Notes: generated by a model not told the origin, from the letters alone. A stretch of 64,000 bases of DNA from Tenacibaculum sp. 190524A02b (GCF_964036645.1 NZ_OZ038525.1:4972911-5036910), one strand, 5' to 3'. Positions 1-8,678 are shown, counted from the stretch's first letter. Made by a program: numbers and translations.

Positions 1-1
1 T

Positions 2-547
2 ATTTTAACGCATTGTACCAATGAAGGATTTCAAGCTCAACCAGGTATATCGGGTGAAAATTGTAACCCTAAATATTGGGAAGAACTTCTAAGTATACAA
101 GAGTTTAAGAACCTGAGAATTTGTATGGGACATGCTGGAGGAGTTGATGGTTGGTTTGATGATTTTGATCCAGACGAAGGAGAAGTATTTACTGGTTCAG
201 AAGATGAGGCAGGAAATATAGAATATCCTTATGCAAAAAAAATGTATGAACTGTGTGTTAAGTTCCCCAACGTATATTGCGAGGTAGGTTTTTTATCTCA
301 TGTTAAAAATGATGGAAAAATGGAAAACTATGTAAAAAGACTTCAGTATTTATTTGAAAATGATAATGAAACCTATAAGTTTTCTGATAAAGTAATGTAC
401 GGGAGTGATTGGCATATACTATACAATCATGGTATTCAATATGACTATGATAAGGAGTATATAGGCATTTTTAATAAGCCTGTTCTAAAAGAGTATATTG
501 AGAATTTTTTTTATAAAAATGCAGCAAAATTTTTAACCATGTTTTAG
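2..547 (+). CDS. Amidohydrolase-family protein, C-terminal part (5' end outside window)
   Basis: The reading frame is open from base 2, so only the C-terminal 181 residues are visible and the gene starts upstream. Visible motifs fit a TIM-barrel amidohydrolase of the Amidohydro_2 type: ILTHC near the start (metal-ligand-like His), MGHAGG in the middle, VMYGSDW (the usual late Asp strand) and a closing NAAKFL segment typical of this family's last helix. The internal ATG at 125 would delete the first His strand, so it is not the true start. The substrate cannot be told. The next gene follows after 14 bases on the same strand and may be co-transcribed. Confidence 0.7.
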   Translation: MLTHCTNEGFQAQPGISGENCNPKYWEELLSIQEFKNLRICMGHAGGVDGWFDDFDPDEGEVFTGSEDEAGNIEYPYAKKMYELCVKFPNVYCEVGFLSHVKNDGKMENYVKRLQYLFENDNETYKFSDKVMYGSDWHILYNHGIQYDYDKEYIGIFNKPVLKEYIENFFYKNAAKFLTMF

Positions 548-561
548 TAAAAATTAATGAT

Positions 562-1005
562 ATGAGAATAGTATATAGAAAGCGAAATAAAAGATTACGA
601 TTAGCGGTTGAAAAAACAAATGAAATTTTAGAAGCTTCAACTTTTTATGAAGCAGTAATTAATTGCAAAACATTTGATAATAGTAAACTTTCTCCAAAGG
701 AAGTAGGAGGGCTGATTAAAGATTACAGAGATAAAGTGTATATAAGAACGTATTGGAATCCGTTTGGACGCGCCAATGCAAAAACAGGAAATGGAACTAA
801 AATATCTGTAAATACAGCTAAGTTAAGGCGGTCTAAAAAAAGTATTGTAAACACATTAGTTCATGAGTATGTACATTGTGTAGATTTTGGAACTAAAAGT
901 AAAGAAGAATTATTGCGATTTACACATTATGACAATAGGAATGATGGAGATGAAAATAATACAGCTCCATGGAAAATAGGAAAAATAGCTAGTTTGTTAG
1001 TATAG
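562..1005 (+). CDS. Small putative zinc metalloprotease-like protein (HEYVH motif)
   Basis: This 147-residue protein has no signal peptide or membrane segment. A clear HExxH zinc-binding motif (His101, Glu102, His105, in LVHEYVHCVDFG) follows a hydrophobic helix start, as in gluzincin or SprT-like peptidases. A downstream third ligand is plausible in the segment with FTHYDNRNDGDENN but cannot be fixed. The N-terminal third is basic (RKRNKRLRLAVEK). It lies 14 bases after the amidohydrolase gene, which suggests one transcript. No specific family is recognised; peptidase activity is inferred from the motif only. Confidence 0.6.
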   Translation: MRIVYRKRNKRLRLAVEKTNEILEASTFYEAVINCKTFDNSKLSPKEVGGLIKDYRDKVYIRTYWNPFGRANAKTGNGTKISVNTAKLRRSKKSIVNTLVHEYVHCVDFGTKSKEELLRFTHYDNRNDGDENNTAPWKIGKIASLLV

Positions 1006-1103
1006 TATTTTACTAGTTAATCAAAAAATATCATTACAAAAGGTTAATTTATACATACTGTAAAGAGTCAAGAATTACTACCTTGGGGGGAGAAAATTTA
1101 ATT

Positions 1104-2345
1104 ATGAGTAGTTCATCAAGAAGAAAATTCTTACAAAAAGTATCATTAGGGGTAATGGGAGCAAGTATAGGAACTAGAGCTTTTGCAGCGAGTCCGTTAC
1201 CTCTTTTTCAAAATAAAAAACAATTATTAAAAGCAGATAGTAAGTCTATTCGTAAAGAGTTTTTACTAGAAGAAGGTTTAAGTTATTTTAATACTGGAAG
1301 CTTAGGGCCATCTACCCAACAAGTAGTAGAAACAGTTTATAAAAATATGTGTTTATTAGAAGCCAATCCGGTTAGCAATAATTGGGGACCTATAGGAAGA
1401 CAAGCCAATGCTGTAAGAACCAAAATAGCTAATTATATCAATGCTCAGGAAGACGAGATAATTCTTACGCGAAACACTACTGAGGGAATGAATATGTTAG
1501 TTAAAGGATTACAATTAAAAGCAGGAGATGAAGTAATTATTTCAACAGATGAACATTATGGAGGAAGAGTAGGATGGGAGTATTTAGAAAAACACCAAGG
1601 TATTAAAGTTAAAAAAATAGCTTTTCCTAGAAAAAATTTAACAACAGATGAAGTTTTAGAAATTATAAAAAAACAAATTACTTCTAAAACAAAGGTTTGT
1701 AGCTTTATGGATGTTTCTACAGTAACGGGAATGCGAATGCCTTTTAAAGAACTATCAGAAATAACCAAACCTAAAGGAATTTTTTTAATTAGTGATGGCG
1801 CACAATCAATAGGAATGTTACAAGTTGATGTAAAAGTTATGGGAGTTGATGCTTTTGCAGCTAGCGGCCATAAATGGATGTTAGGACCTAAAGAAACAGG
1901 CTTTTTGTACATAGCTAAAAACCAACAAAAAAACATTAACACCTTAGAGTTGGCTTCAGGTTATAAACTGTATAATCATAATACAGGAACAAGAAATGTA
2001 GCTAATTTTATAGGATTAGGAAAAGCCATAGATGAACAAGCAAAATGGGGAGGAATCCAAGCTATAGAGAAGCATAATACAAAATTAGCCTCGTATTTAT
2101 TAAAAGCACTACAAGAAAATAAACAAGCTTCTATACTTACTTCTAATTCAAAAGAATTACAATCAGGGATTGTAGCAATAACACCTAAAAGAAAAACATC
2201 AAAAGAAATCTATACTACGTTAAAAGAGAAAAATATGGTAGTAAAAAACTTGGGGAAAATAAATGTATTACGATTCTCTACTCATATTTTTAATACGCAA
2301 AAAGAGGTAGATGTATTAATCAGAAATTTAACAGAACTTCTTTAA
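1104..2345 (+). CDS. Tat-exported class V aminotransferase (cysteine desulfurase / isopenicillin-N epimerase-like)
   Basis: The protein opens with a twin-arginine signal (SSRRKFLQKVSLG, then a hydrophobic stretch ending AFAAS), so it probably folds with its PLP cofactor in the cytoplasm before export. The class V aminotransferase fold is evident: TRNTTEGMN early, SDGAQSIG (Asp231, Gln234) and the PLP-lysine motif SGHKWMLGP with Lys257, numbered from the ATG at 1104. A frame-compatible TTG at 1083 adds seven residues but the ATG gives a normal Tat leader, so it was preferred. A free C-terminal Cys loop typical of true cysteine desulfurases is not obvious, so the reaction is uncertain. Confidence 0.85.
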   Translation: MSSSSRRKFLQKVSLGVMGASIGTRAFAASPLPLFQNKKQLLKADSKSIRKEFLLEEGLSYFNTGSLGPSTQQVVETVYKNMCLLEANPVSNNWGPIGRQANAVRTKIANYINAQEDEIILTRNTTEGMNMLVKGLQLKAGDEVIISTDEHYGGRVGWEYLEKHQGIKVKKIAFPRKNLTTDEVLEIIKKQITSKTKVCSFMDVSTVTGMRMPFKELSEITKPKGIFLISDGAQSIGMLQVDVKVMGVDAFAASGHKWMLGPKETGFLYIAKNQQKNINTLELASGYKLYNHNTGTRNVANFIGLGKAIDEQAKWGGIQAIEKHNTKLASYLLKALQENKQASILTSNSKELQSGIVAITPKRKTSKEIYTTLKEKNMVVKNLGKINVLRFSTHIFNTQKEVDVLIRNLTELL

Positions 2346-2430
2346 AACTCTTTTTAGTTTAAAGAAATTATGATAAGAAAGTGTAAATGTTAATTTAGAA
2401 TTGAATTAATCTATAAATATTTTTACAAAA

Positions 2431-3282
2431 ATGAAATTAGTGCCAATTTGGGAAGAGAAGGTAATGTTTGAAGTTGAAAAACAAGAACGTTTTAGATATA
2501 AAGAGAGGGCATCAAAAGAATTCAGTAGAAAATATGTTGTAGAGTTAACTAGAGATAATGATAGAAGGTTTGAAATATATTATCCTAAATCTATTTTGAA
2601 CCCAATAAAACTCCTTGATGAATTGAACAGCTTTGACTTTAGTGAAATAGATGTTTTAACAAAAACGTTGTTTTATGAAGTTGATGAGAACTATACTTTT
2701 GATAAAGTTTTAAATAAAAAAGAAGTTATAGAGTCATTAAATAATGATTTTAATTTGTTACAGAAGTATGTAGATGAAGAAGAAAAAGAAGAATTAAGTA
2801 GTATACAAGGTATTATTTGTGAGTCTGAAAGTAAATTCCAAAAGTATGTTTTGGAAGATGTTATAGCAATTCATTTTAATTATGGAATGACAATTGAACC
2901 TGGGTATTACTTTGGTTTTCATAAAGAGTCAGTAGGAAAAAAAGTTATAAAGAAAATTTTTCCTAAATCAAGATTCGTATTAACAGATAAGCATTGGATG
3001 AGGCATAGCGAATATGGTAATTTTATTCAAATTGAATATTTAAAAGGGATGGAAAATATTACTTCTGGATACAAACCCAATTGGAATGAAATTGAGGAAG
3101 CATTTGGAGAAGGAGAATTTGAAGTGAAAAACCACCCTAATTTAACATTAGTCTACGAAGTTTATAAGTACAACAAAGAAAATAGGTTGCTAGAAGTTTA
3201 TGACAAAGAGCATGTGATTGACAGTCCAGTAATGCGAAAAAAAATCACGCATAAAATTAAAAGGGCAAAAAATGTAAATTAA
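2431..3282 (+). CDS. Hypothetical cytoplasmic protein
   Basis: A 283-residue, charged, soluble protein rich in Glu and Lys with no signal peptide, membrane segment or recognised catalytic motif. The N-terminal third alternates short beta-like segments (RRFEIYYPKS) with an acidic helix (YVDEEEKEELSSI); the C-terminal half has aromatic-rich segments (YGMTIEPGYYFGFHKES). It stands alone, 85 bases after the aminotransferase and 144 bases before the Crp-like gene. Codon use matches its neighbours, so it appears to be a real resident gene of unknown function. Confidence 0.6.
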   Translation: MKLVPIWEEKVMFEVEKQERFRYKERASKEFSRKYVVELTRDNDRRFEIYYPKSILNPIKLLDELNSFDFSEIDVLTKTLFYEVDENYTFDKVLNKKEVIESLNNDFNLLQKYVDEEEKEELSSIQGIICESESKFQKYVLEDVIAIHFNYGMTIEPGYYFGFHKESVGKKVIKKIFPKSRFVLTDKHWMRHSEYGNFIQIEYLKGMENITSGYKPNWNEIEEAFGEGEFEVKNHPNLTLVYEVYKYNKENRLLEVYDKEHVIDSPVMRKKITHKIKRAKNVN

Positions 3283-3291
3283 GTTTTTTCG

Positions 3292-3316
3292 TTTCTTAAA
3301 ACAGCTTAACTTTTTT
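3292..3316 (+). promoter_or_regulatory. Candidate Crp-like operator, copy 1 (upstream of the regulator gene)
   Basis: A 25-base stretch with the core CTTAAAACAGCTTAA is repeated at 3998-4022 with 23 of 25 identical positions. Each copy holds a TTAA-N6-TTAA dyad. This copy lies about 110 bases before the Crp/Fnr-type gene, the other just before the oxidoreductase gene, so a shared regulator site is a reasonable inference. Confidence 0.35.
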
Positions 3317-3426
3317 ATGGGAATAAAAGATAGAATACAAGCCCAGTTTTCTTGGAAAAAGGAAGCTTTATGAGTAAATTTATACCATAAAGAAAACTAC
3401 ATAAATCACAGTGTAATCCTTATAGG

Positions 3427-4005
3427 ATGAAGGAACAAATTTTAATAGACCATATACGAACTTACATAACACTTTCAGAAGAAGAAGCATCTGAAATTGC
3501 TACTTTTTTTGAATATCATTTTTATACTAAAAAAGAAACGTTACTTTTTTCTGAAAAACGTTGTGATACCGTGTTTTTTGTGATGAAAGGATGTTTACAT
3601 CTCTATTTTTTTGATAACTTAGGGAATAAAAAAACTACACAATTTGCTATAGAAGAGTGGTGGTTAACAGACTTTTTAGCGTTTCAAAATCAACATCCGT
3701 CAAATTTTAATATTGAAGCGGTAGAAAAGTCTGAAATCTTATCCATTAGCTTTTCAAAATACCATGAGTTGTTAAATAAATTTCCAAAAATGGAACGGTA
3801 TTTTAGAACCATTTATGAAACTGCTTATGGTGCGGCTTTAATGCGTTTTAAGTATAACAATACCTACTCAAAGGAAGAAATATTTTTTCGATTTAAAGAA
3901 AAGTTCCCAGAATTTGTACAACGCGTGCCTCAATATGTTTTAGCTAGTTTTTTAGGTTTAACACCCGAATATTTAAGTGAAATTAAGAAGAAACAGTTTT
4001 CTTAA
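3427..4005 (+). CDS. Crp/Fnr-family transcriptional regulator
   Basis: A 192-residue regulator with an N-terminal cyclic-nucleotide-binding-type beta-roll (about residues 25-115, containing RCDTVFFVMKGCLHLYFF) and a C-terminal winged helix (about 150-190, LASFLGLTPEYLSEIKKKQF). This is the common Bacteroidota Crp-like architecture in which the cNMP-binding residues are often degenerate, so the effector is unknown. It is followed after 71 bases by the NDH-2-like oxidoreductase and DJ-1-like lipoprotein genes. A 25-base dyad repeat occurs both upstream of this gene and between its stop codon and the oxidoreductase, which suggests it may control both. Confidence 0.85.
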   Translation: MKEQILIDHIRTYITLSEEEASEIATFFEYHFYTKKETLLFSEKRCDTVFFVMKGCLHLYFFDNLGNKKTTQFAIEEWWLTDFLAFQNQHPSNFNIEAVEKSEILSISFSKYHELLNKFPKMERYFRTIYETAYGAALMRFKYNNTYSKEEIFFRFKEKFPEFVQRVPQYVLASFLGLTPEYLSEIKKKQFS

Positions 4006-4022
4006 ACCAGCTTAATTTTTTT
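3998..4022 (+). promoter_or_regulatory. Candidate Crp-like operator, copy 2 (upstream of the NDH-2 gene)
   Basis: Second copy of the 25-base dyad repeat, core CTTAAACCAGCTTAA. It overlaps the end of the regulator gene and lies 16 bases before the TAACTTTG promoter element at 4038-4045, so it occupies about the -33 region of the oxidoreductase promoter. Confidence 0.35.
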
Positions 4023-4037
4023 CATAAAAGCTTCCGC

Positions 4038-4045
4038 TAACTTTG
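4038..4045 (+). promoter_or_regulatory. Predicted Bacteroidota -7 promoter element for the oxidoreductase gene
   Basis: TAACTTTG matches the Bacteroidota primary-sigma consensus TAnnTTTG exactly and lies 31 bases before the ATG at 4077, giving a short leader of about 25 nt. Confidence 0.5.
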
Positions 4046-4076
4046 TTTTTATAATTAACAAAAGCAAAGCACAACT

Positions 4077-5351
4077 ATGAAAAATACTAAAAATATTGTG
4101 GTTGTAGGTGGGGGATTTGCAGGTTTGGAATTGGTGAAAAACTTATCTAAATTAACCAATTATCAAATTGTTTTAGTAGATAGTAACAATTACAATTTTT
4201 TTCCACCTTTAATCTATCAAGTATCTACAGGTTTTATGGAGCCTTCCGCTATCAGTTATCCATTCCGAAAAATTTTACGTAAGTATAAAAATGTTAGATT
4301 TCGTTTAGGAACACTTCAAAAAGTATTACCAGAAGAAAATAAAATTCAATTAAATAATGGTGAGTTGTCTTATGATATTTTAGTCATGGCTACGGGCACA
4401 GAAACTAATTTTTTTGGAAATAAAAACATCCAAAAACATAGTTTGCCTATGAAAACTATTAGTGATGCATTATCACTTAGAAATGTAATTCTCACTCGAT
4501 TTGACCGAGCAACAAGAATTGAAGATGAAGCTGAAAGAATAAAACACTTAACTTTTGTAATTGCAGGGGCTGGACCAACAGGAGTAGAATTATCAGGGAT
4601 ATTAGCTGAAATTAAAAGTTCCATTATAAGTAAAGATTATCCAGAACTAAAAACCAAAGATTTAGGTGAAATACATTTAATTGATGGCCAAGATGCTGTA
4701 CTTGCCGCTATGTCAGAACAAGCAAGTCAATATACCAGTAAAAAATTAGTTGAGTTAGGAGTTTCATTAACCATGAATACGTTTGTAAATGATTTTAATG
4801 GAGAAACCGTGTTGTTATCTAATGGTACAGAAATTCAGTCTAAAAACCTCATATGGGCAGCAGGTGTATCTGCAAAAGTGTTTGAAGGATTTCATGAAAA
4901 CTGTTTTGGATCAGGAAAAAGATTAAGAACCAATCGTTTTAACCAAGTAATATCTTATAATAATATTTATGCCTTAGGAGATTGTGCTATCATAGAAGGA
5001 GATGAAAGTTATCCTAAAGGTCATCCTCAGTTAGCTCAAGCTGCATTGCAGCAAGCTAAAAACTTAGCTGAAAATTTACATAGAAAGGATAATAAATGGA
5101 GCCCTTTTAAATATATAGATAAAGGAGCTTTAGCTATTATTGGTAGAAATAAGGCCGTGCTAGACTTTCCAAAACAAAAGTTTACGATGCAAGGATTTAC
5201 CAGTTGGCTTATTTGGATTTTTGTACACATTATGGGCTTGGTAAACTTTAAAAATAAAGTACGAACCCTCTACAATTGGTTAGGATATTATATCTACAAG
5301 GATCAATATTTTAGAATGATTATAAAACCTTCAGAAAGAGAACACCAATAA
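4077..5351 (+). CDS. NAD(P)/FAD-dependent oxidoreductase, type II NADH dehydrogenase-like
   Basis: At 424 residues this matches NDH-2 (Ndh) proteins, which pass electrons from NADH to quinone without pumping protons. The N-terminal FAD dinucleotide fold is VVVGGGFAGLE (about residues 7-17), a second NAD-binding Rossmann motif is IAGAGPTGVELSG (about 161-173), and the late FAD-contact motif is ALGDCA (Asp302). The C-terminus has a hydrophobic/amphipathic region (SWLIWIFVHIMGLVNF) and a basic tail, expected for peripheral membrane attachment. The DJ-1-like lipoprotein gene follows after 22 bases and is likely co-transcribed. The Crp-like regulator directly upstream is the obvious candidate controller. 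Confidence 0.85.
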   Translation: MKNTKNIVVVGGGFAGLELVKNLSKLTNYQIVLVDSNNYNFFPPLIYQVSTGFMEPSAISYPFRKILRKYKNVRFRLGTLQKVLPEENKIQLNNGELSYDILVMATGTETNFFGNKNIQKHSLPMKTISDALSLRNVILTRFDRATRIEDEAERIKHLTFVIAGAGPTGVELSGILAEIKSSIISKDYPELKTKDLGEIHLIDGQDAVLAAMSEQASQYTSKKLVELGVSLTMNTFVNDFNGETVLLSNGTEIQSKNLIWAAGVSAKVFEGFHENCFGSGKRLRTNRFNQVISYNNIYALGDCAIIEGDESYPKGHPQLAQAALQQAKNLAENLHRKDNKWSPFKYIDKGALAIIGRNKAVLDFPKQKFTMQGFTSWLIWIFVHIMGLVNFKNKVRTLYNWLGYYIYKDQYFRMIIKPSEREHQ

Positions 5352-5373
5352 ATACTAACAACAATACTAAATT

Positions 5374-6129
5374 ATGAAACAACAACACTTTTTAGCAACC
5401 TTTATTTTTACATTGATGCTTATAGGTTGTAATTCTCAACCATCAAAAAACAATCAAAAAGTAGTAATTAAAGAGCAACACGTAGTAGAAGTAGATACCT
5501 TAACAAAGCATTTAAAACCATTTAAACCAGAACTGCCTACTATTGGATTGCTTATGTTTAATGGAGTTTTACAAGGTGAAGTAGTAGCTACTTCAGATGT
5601 ATTTGGAAAACCCTCGCATAAAGGAGAGCAATTATTCAATGTAATCACCATAGCGCAAACAGAAAAACCAATCACTACAGAAGAAGGTTTACACTTGGTG
5701 CCCGATTATACTTTTGAAAACTGCCCTAAGCTAACCGCTTTATTTGTACCAAGTGGTTATGATATGTATGCGCAGGTACGTAATAAAGCCATGGTTAATT
5801 TTATAAAAGAAAAAAACAAAGAAACCCAATACATGGTAAGCAATTGTGGAGGAGCACAGTTAATTGGGAAATCAGGTATTGCAGATGGACACAAAATTGT
5901 AACTTGGATAGGTGGCGGAAAACAATTACAAAAAGATTATCCTAATTTAAAAGTCCAGAATGATAGTTTGGTAACTTTTGTTGAAGATGGTAAGTTTAGT
6001 TCTTCCAACGGAAATTTAACCAGTTATATTACGGCATTAAATTTAGTAGAAAAAATGACAAGCACTGCACACCGAAAGTTTGTGGAAACCTATTTGTATA
6101 TTGATAGACTTAGAGCTTGGAAAAAGTAA
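5374..6129 (+). CDS. DJ-1/PfpI-family lipoprotein
   Basis: The 251-residue product starts with a lipoprotein signal (FIFTLMLIGCNS, Cys at about residue 20), so it is probably anchored in an envelope membrane. The body is a DJ-1/PfpI flavodoxin-like domain: PTIGLLMFNGVLQGE at the start and the nucleophile elbow SNCGGAQLIG with Cys158. This resembles the sensing half of GATase1-like AraC regulators, but no HTH is present. It lies 22 bases behind the NDH-2-like gene in an apparent operon. Activity (protease, glyoxalase or redox sensing) cannot be decided from sequence. Confidence 0.75.
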   Translation: MKQQHFLATFIFTLMLIGCNSQPSKNNQKVVIKEQHVVEVDTLTKHLKPFKPELPTIGLLMFNGVLQGEVVATSDVFGKPSHKGEQLFNVITIAQTEKPITTEEGLHLVPDYTFENCPKLTALFVPSGYDMYAQVRNKAMVNFIKEKNKETQYMVSNCGGAQLIGKSGIADGHKIVTWIGGGKQLQKDYPNLKVQNDSLVTFVEDGKFSSSNGNLTSYITALNLVEKMTSTAHRKFVETYLYIDRLRAWKK

Positions 6130-6193
6130 TAAAAATATTTTGAGATTCATGGTTAGTTTAGCTAATCAATTTTAATTATAGAAATTGAATTGT

Positions 6194-6228
6194 AAAAACA
6201 GTTTCATTAACCTAATGAAACTGTTTTT
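6194..6228. terminator. Bidirectional intrinsic terminator
   Basis: A perfect 16-bp inverted repeat (6194-6209 and 6213-6228, three-base loop) flanked by A- and T-runs sits between the converging DJ-1-like gene and the minus-strand gene ending at 6253, so it can end transcripts from both sides. Confidence 0.85.
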
Positions 6229-6252
6229 TGTTAAAAGAATGATATTCTCTGA

Positions 6253-6705
6253 TTAATTTAAATCAGCATTATTATTAAGAGGAGGAATGTTTGTAAATGC
6301 CCAATGTTGATTGTTTAATAATTGAACGTTGGCGCCATTTGAAGTTATACTATCATTATTATTGCTAGAAACAGGATTAAAGTCAGCAAAATATATATCA
6401 AGATTGTTACAAATGAAATTAGATCCCATGCCTGCGGCTCCTTCTCCCCAGGTATATCCAACACTGATTATGCCTATAGGTTGAAAAAAATTATTAAGAA
6501 TAGGGTTTAAAGCTTGGTCTATTCTATCTTGGGTATAGGGACCTGCAAAATTAACTGTAAAATGCGCACATCTTTTAATTAAGTTTCCCCCACCTGCGTC
6601 ATAGATTACAATTAAACCCACACATGGATCGCAACCACGGGTTCTAATTTCATTATTCTGATTTACTTCTAATATTTCACCTACGTTTACTGTAATTGGA
6701 GGCAT
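6253..6705 (-). CDS. Small protein with CheD/CNF-like Thr-Cys-His pattern
   Basis: A 150-residue protein without signal peptide or membrane segment. The segment TRGCDPCVGLIVIYDAGG followed by RCAHFTVN has the layout of the CheD glutamine deamidase active site (T-x5-C-V then a later His in a beta strand): Thr22, Cys28 and His48. The Thr-to-Cys spacing of six matches CheD. The C-terminal half is Asn/Gly-rich (VGYTWGEGAAGMGSNF) and unlike CheD. Chemotaxis is not expected in a gliding flavobacterium, so it could be a stand-alone deamidase-fold protein or an effector. It is a single gene ended by a shared terminator. Homology is inferred by eye. Confidence 0.55.
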   Translation of the reverse strand: MPPITVNVGEILEVNQNNEIRTRGCDPCVGLIVIYDAGGGNLIKRCAHFTVNFAGPYTQDRIDQALNPILNNFFQPIGIISVGYTWGEGAAGMGSNFICNNLDIYFADFNPVSSNNNDSITSNGANVQLLNNQHWAFTNIPPLNNNADLN

Positions 6706-6942
6706 ATTTTTTTATTTAATTACTCTACTCTATTTAATAAAGGCTTTTCGAGTTACGCCCTAATAATTATAGGGTAAATGTAAATGTGTTTTTTAGTTTT
6801 TTTTTGTACAGAAAAAGCACGTGTTTATCAATTTTAGCAATAACATGGAAAAAATAATAAGCAATCTATCTGTTAATGGTTTACTCAAACCTTTCAAATA
6901 CCTCATAGAGTCAATACTTTAAAATACAGTTTTACTTAACTA

Positions 6943-6969
6943 ACCGTTTAACTATCTAAAATTACCGTT
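6943..6969 (+). promoter_or_regulatory. Candidate LytTR-type operator (two ACCGTT repeats, 21 bp apart)
   Basis: ACCGTT occurs at 6943-6948 and 6964-6969, a 21-base step (two helical turns), which is the known geometry of LytTR/AgrA direct repeats. It lies just upstream of the promoter at 7006-7013, where an activator would bind. Confidence 0.45.
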
Positions 6970-7005
6970 CCTCATATTTTTATAAAATAGACAATACTGT
7001 ACAGC

Positions 7006-7013
7006 TATTTTTG
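7006..7013 (+). promoter_or_regulatory. Predicted -7 promoter element for the propeller gene
   Basis: TATTTTTG fits TAnnTTTG exactly. No clear -33 TTG is seen, which would suit an activator-dependent promoter using the ACCGTT pair immediately upstream. Confidence 0.4.
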
Positions 7014-7184
7014 GATGCGATATAATAAAATAATAGTAAGTATATGAATAGTATTTATAGTAACTAAATATTAAAATTTAATTGATACTAGTTTTTAAAC
7101 TTATTGAAAATAAAGAATCAATTGTTTTTTAAGTACAGGTACTATAGGAGAATACTTTACTATTATTAATAAATGTAAAATAAA

Positions 7185-8678
7185 ATGAAAAAAATTACAC
7201 TACTTTTTTTGCTAGTACCCTTAGTTAATTTTGCACAATGGACGCAGTTAGGAAACACTGTTGCAGGAGAGTTTGCTTCTGATAGAGCAGGTAATGTAAG
7301 TCTTAGCAGTGATGGAACTGTTATGGCCATTGGAGCTAGATACAATAATGGTAATGGTACTAAATCAGGACATGTAAGAGTTTTTGGTTATGAAGCAAAC
7401 CAATGGATTCAAATAGGTGAAGATATTAATGGTGAAGCTATAGATGATCTTTCCGGACAAGCACTTAGTTTAAGTGGTGACGGAACTACCGTTTCTATTG
7501 GAGCTCTTTTTAATGATGGAAATGGTAGAAATTCAGGACATGTAAGAATTTTTAAGAATGTAAATGGAACTTGGAATCAGATAGGAACTGATATTGACGG
7601 AGAAGCATTGGCTAATAACTCAGGAGGTGCAGTAAGCATTAATCATAATGGTACTATTGTAGCCATAGGGGCACGTTATAATGATGCCAATGGAATACAA
7701 GATACGGGGCATGTCAGAGTGTATCAATATGAAGCAGGGATTTGGGAACAACTTGGGAATGATATTGATGGTGCAGCGAACCATAACTTTTTTGGTACTA
7801 GTGTAGCTATAAGTGCAGATGGTTATACTGTAGCAATTGGAGCGCCGTACAATAATAATAAAAATGGAGAAGATGCAGGTCACGTACAGATATATCAATA
7901 TACTTCTGGAAGTTGGAATCAAATTGGAGACGATATAAATGGAGAAGCGGAAGATGATAATTCTGGAGAGGTTATTAGTTTAAGTGATGATGGATCTACA
8001 ATTGCTATTGGCGCTCGAAGTAATGATGGAAATGGATCAAATTCAGGGCATGTTCGTGTTTATAAAAATATTTCAGGTTCTTGGACACAATTAGGGAGTG
8101 ATATTGATGGACCATCGAGTAATAAGTTTTTTCCAAGTTCTTTAAGTTTAAATGCCGATGGAACTACTTTAGCAATTGGAGCCTCATTTGTTCATAGTAG
8201 TGTGGTAAATTCAGGTTCTACACATGTCATGAATTATAAAGCCAATAATTGGTCATTAGTTGAAACAGTAATTAGTGGGGCAAATGAAAATGATTATTCA
8301 GGATTTTCTGTAAGTATTAGTAATGATGGGAATACTGTAGCAATAGGATCAGAATTAAATAGTGATAACGGTTTAGAATCAGGTTATGTGCGTGTACTTA
8401 CAAATTCACAAGTTTTAAGTAATTCAACTCTAAAAGTTCAGGATTTCAGAGCATTTCCAAATCCTACTCAAAATAATGTTCAAATAAATCTAGGAAATAA
8501 CTATACAAATGTACTACTAACCATTACAAACGCTATTGGTCAAACCATCTCTCAAAAAAACTATACAAATACCAATATATTAACAGTTCCTATTTATGGA
8601 AGTAATGGGGTTTATTATCTAGAAATTAATACTTCTACAGGTAAAAATGAAGTGTTAAAAATAGTAAAACAAGATTAG
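7185..8678 (+). CDS. Secreted beta-propeller protein with type IX secretion C-terminal domain
   Basis: A 497-residue secreted protein: signal peptide (MKKITLLFLLVPLVNFAQ), then about seven repeats of roughly 55 residues built on G-T-VAIGARYNDGNG and SGHVRVY (residues about 20-405), the signature of an FG-GAP/integrin-like or WD-type propeller. The last 80 residues form a Por secretion tail (FRAFPNPTQNNVQINLG then ending VLKIVKQD), used for export by T9SS and often surface anchoring. Many Asp/Gly/Asn loops suggest calcium binding. LytS/LytTR genes follow 47 bases downstream. The ligand is unknown. Confidence 0.9.
   Translation: MKKITLLFLLVPLVNFAQWTQLGNTVAGEFASDRAGNVSLSSDGTVMAIGARYNNGNGTKSGHVRVFGYEANQWIQIGEDINGEAIDDLSGQALSLSGDGTTVSIGALFNDGNGRNSGHVRIFKNVNGTWNQIGTDIDGEALANNSGGAVSINHNGTIVAIGARYNDANGIQDTGHVRVYQYEAGIWEQLGNDIDGAANHNFFGTSVAISADGYTVAIGAPYNNNKNGEDAGHVQIYQYTSGSWNQIGDDINGEAEDDNSGEVISLSDDGSTIAIGARSNDGNGSNSGHVRVYKNISGSWTQLGSDIDGPSSNKFFPSSLSLNADGTTLAIGASFVHSSVVNSGSTHVMNYKANNWSLVETVISGANENDYSGFSVSISNDGNTVAIGSELNSDNGLESGYVRVLTNSQVLSNSTLKVQDFRAFPNPTQNNVQINLGNNYTNVLLTITNAIGQTISQKNYTNTNILTVPIYGSNGVYYLEINTSTGKNEVLKIVKQD

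Larger units (their letters stand above)
6706..7184. other. 479-bp non-coding region: leader and control region of the propeller gene
   Basis: No convincing gene is present. The right half carries a candidate LytTR operator (6943-6969) and a TAnnTTTG promoter (7006-7013) reading toward the propeller gene, which implies a leader of about 165 nt. The left part is AT-rich spacer upstream of the minus-strand gene. Confidence 0.5.
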
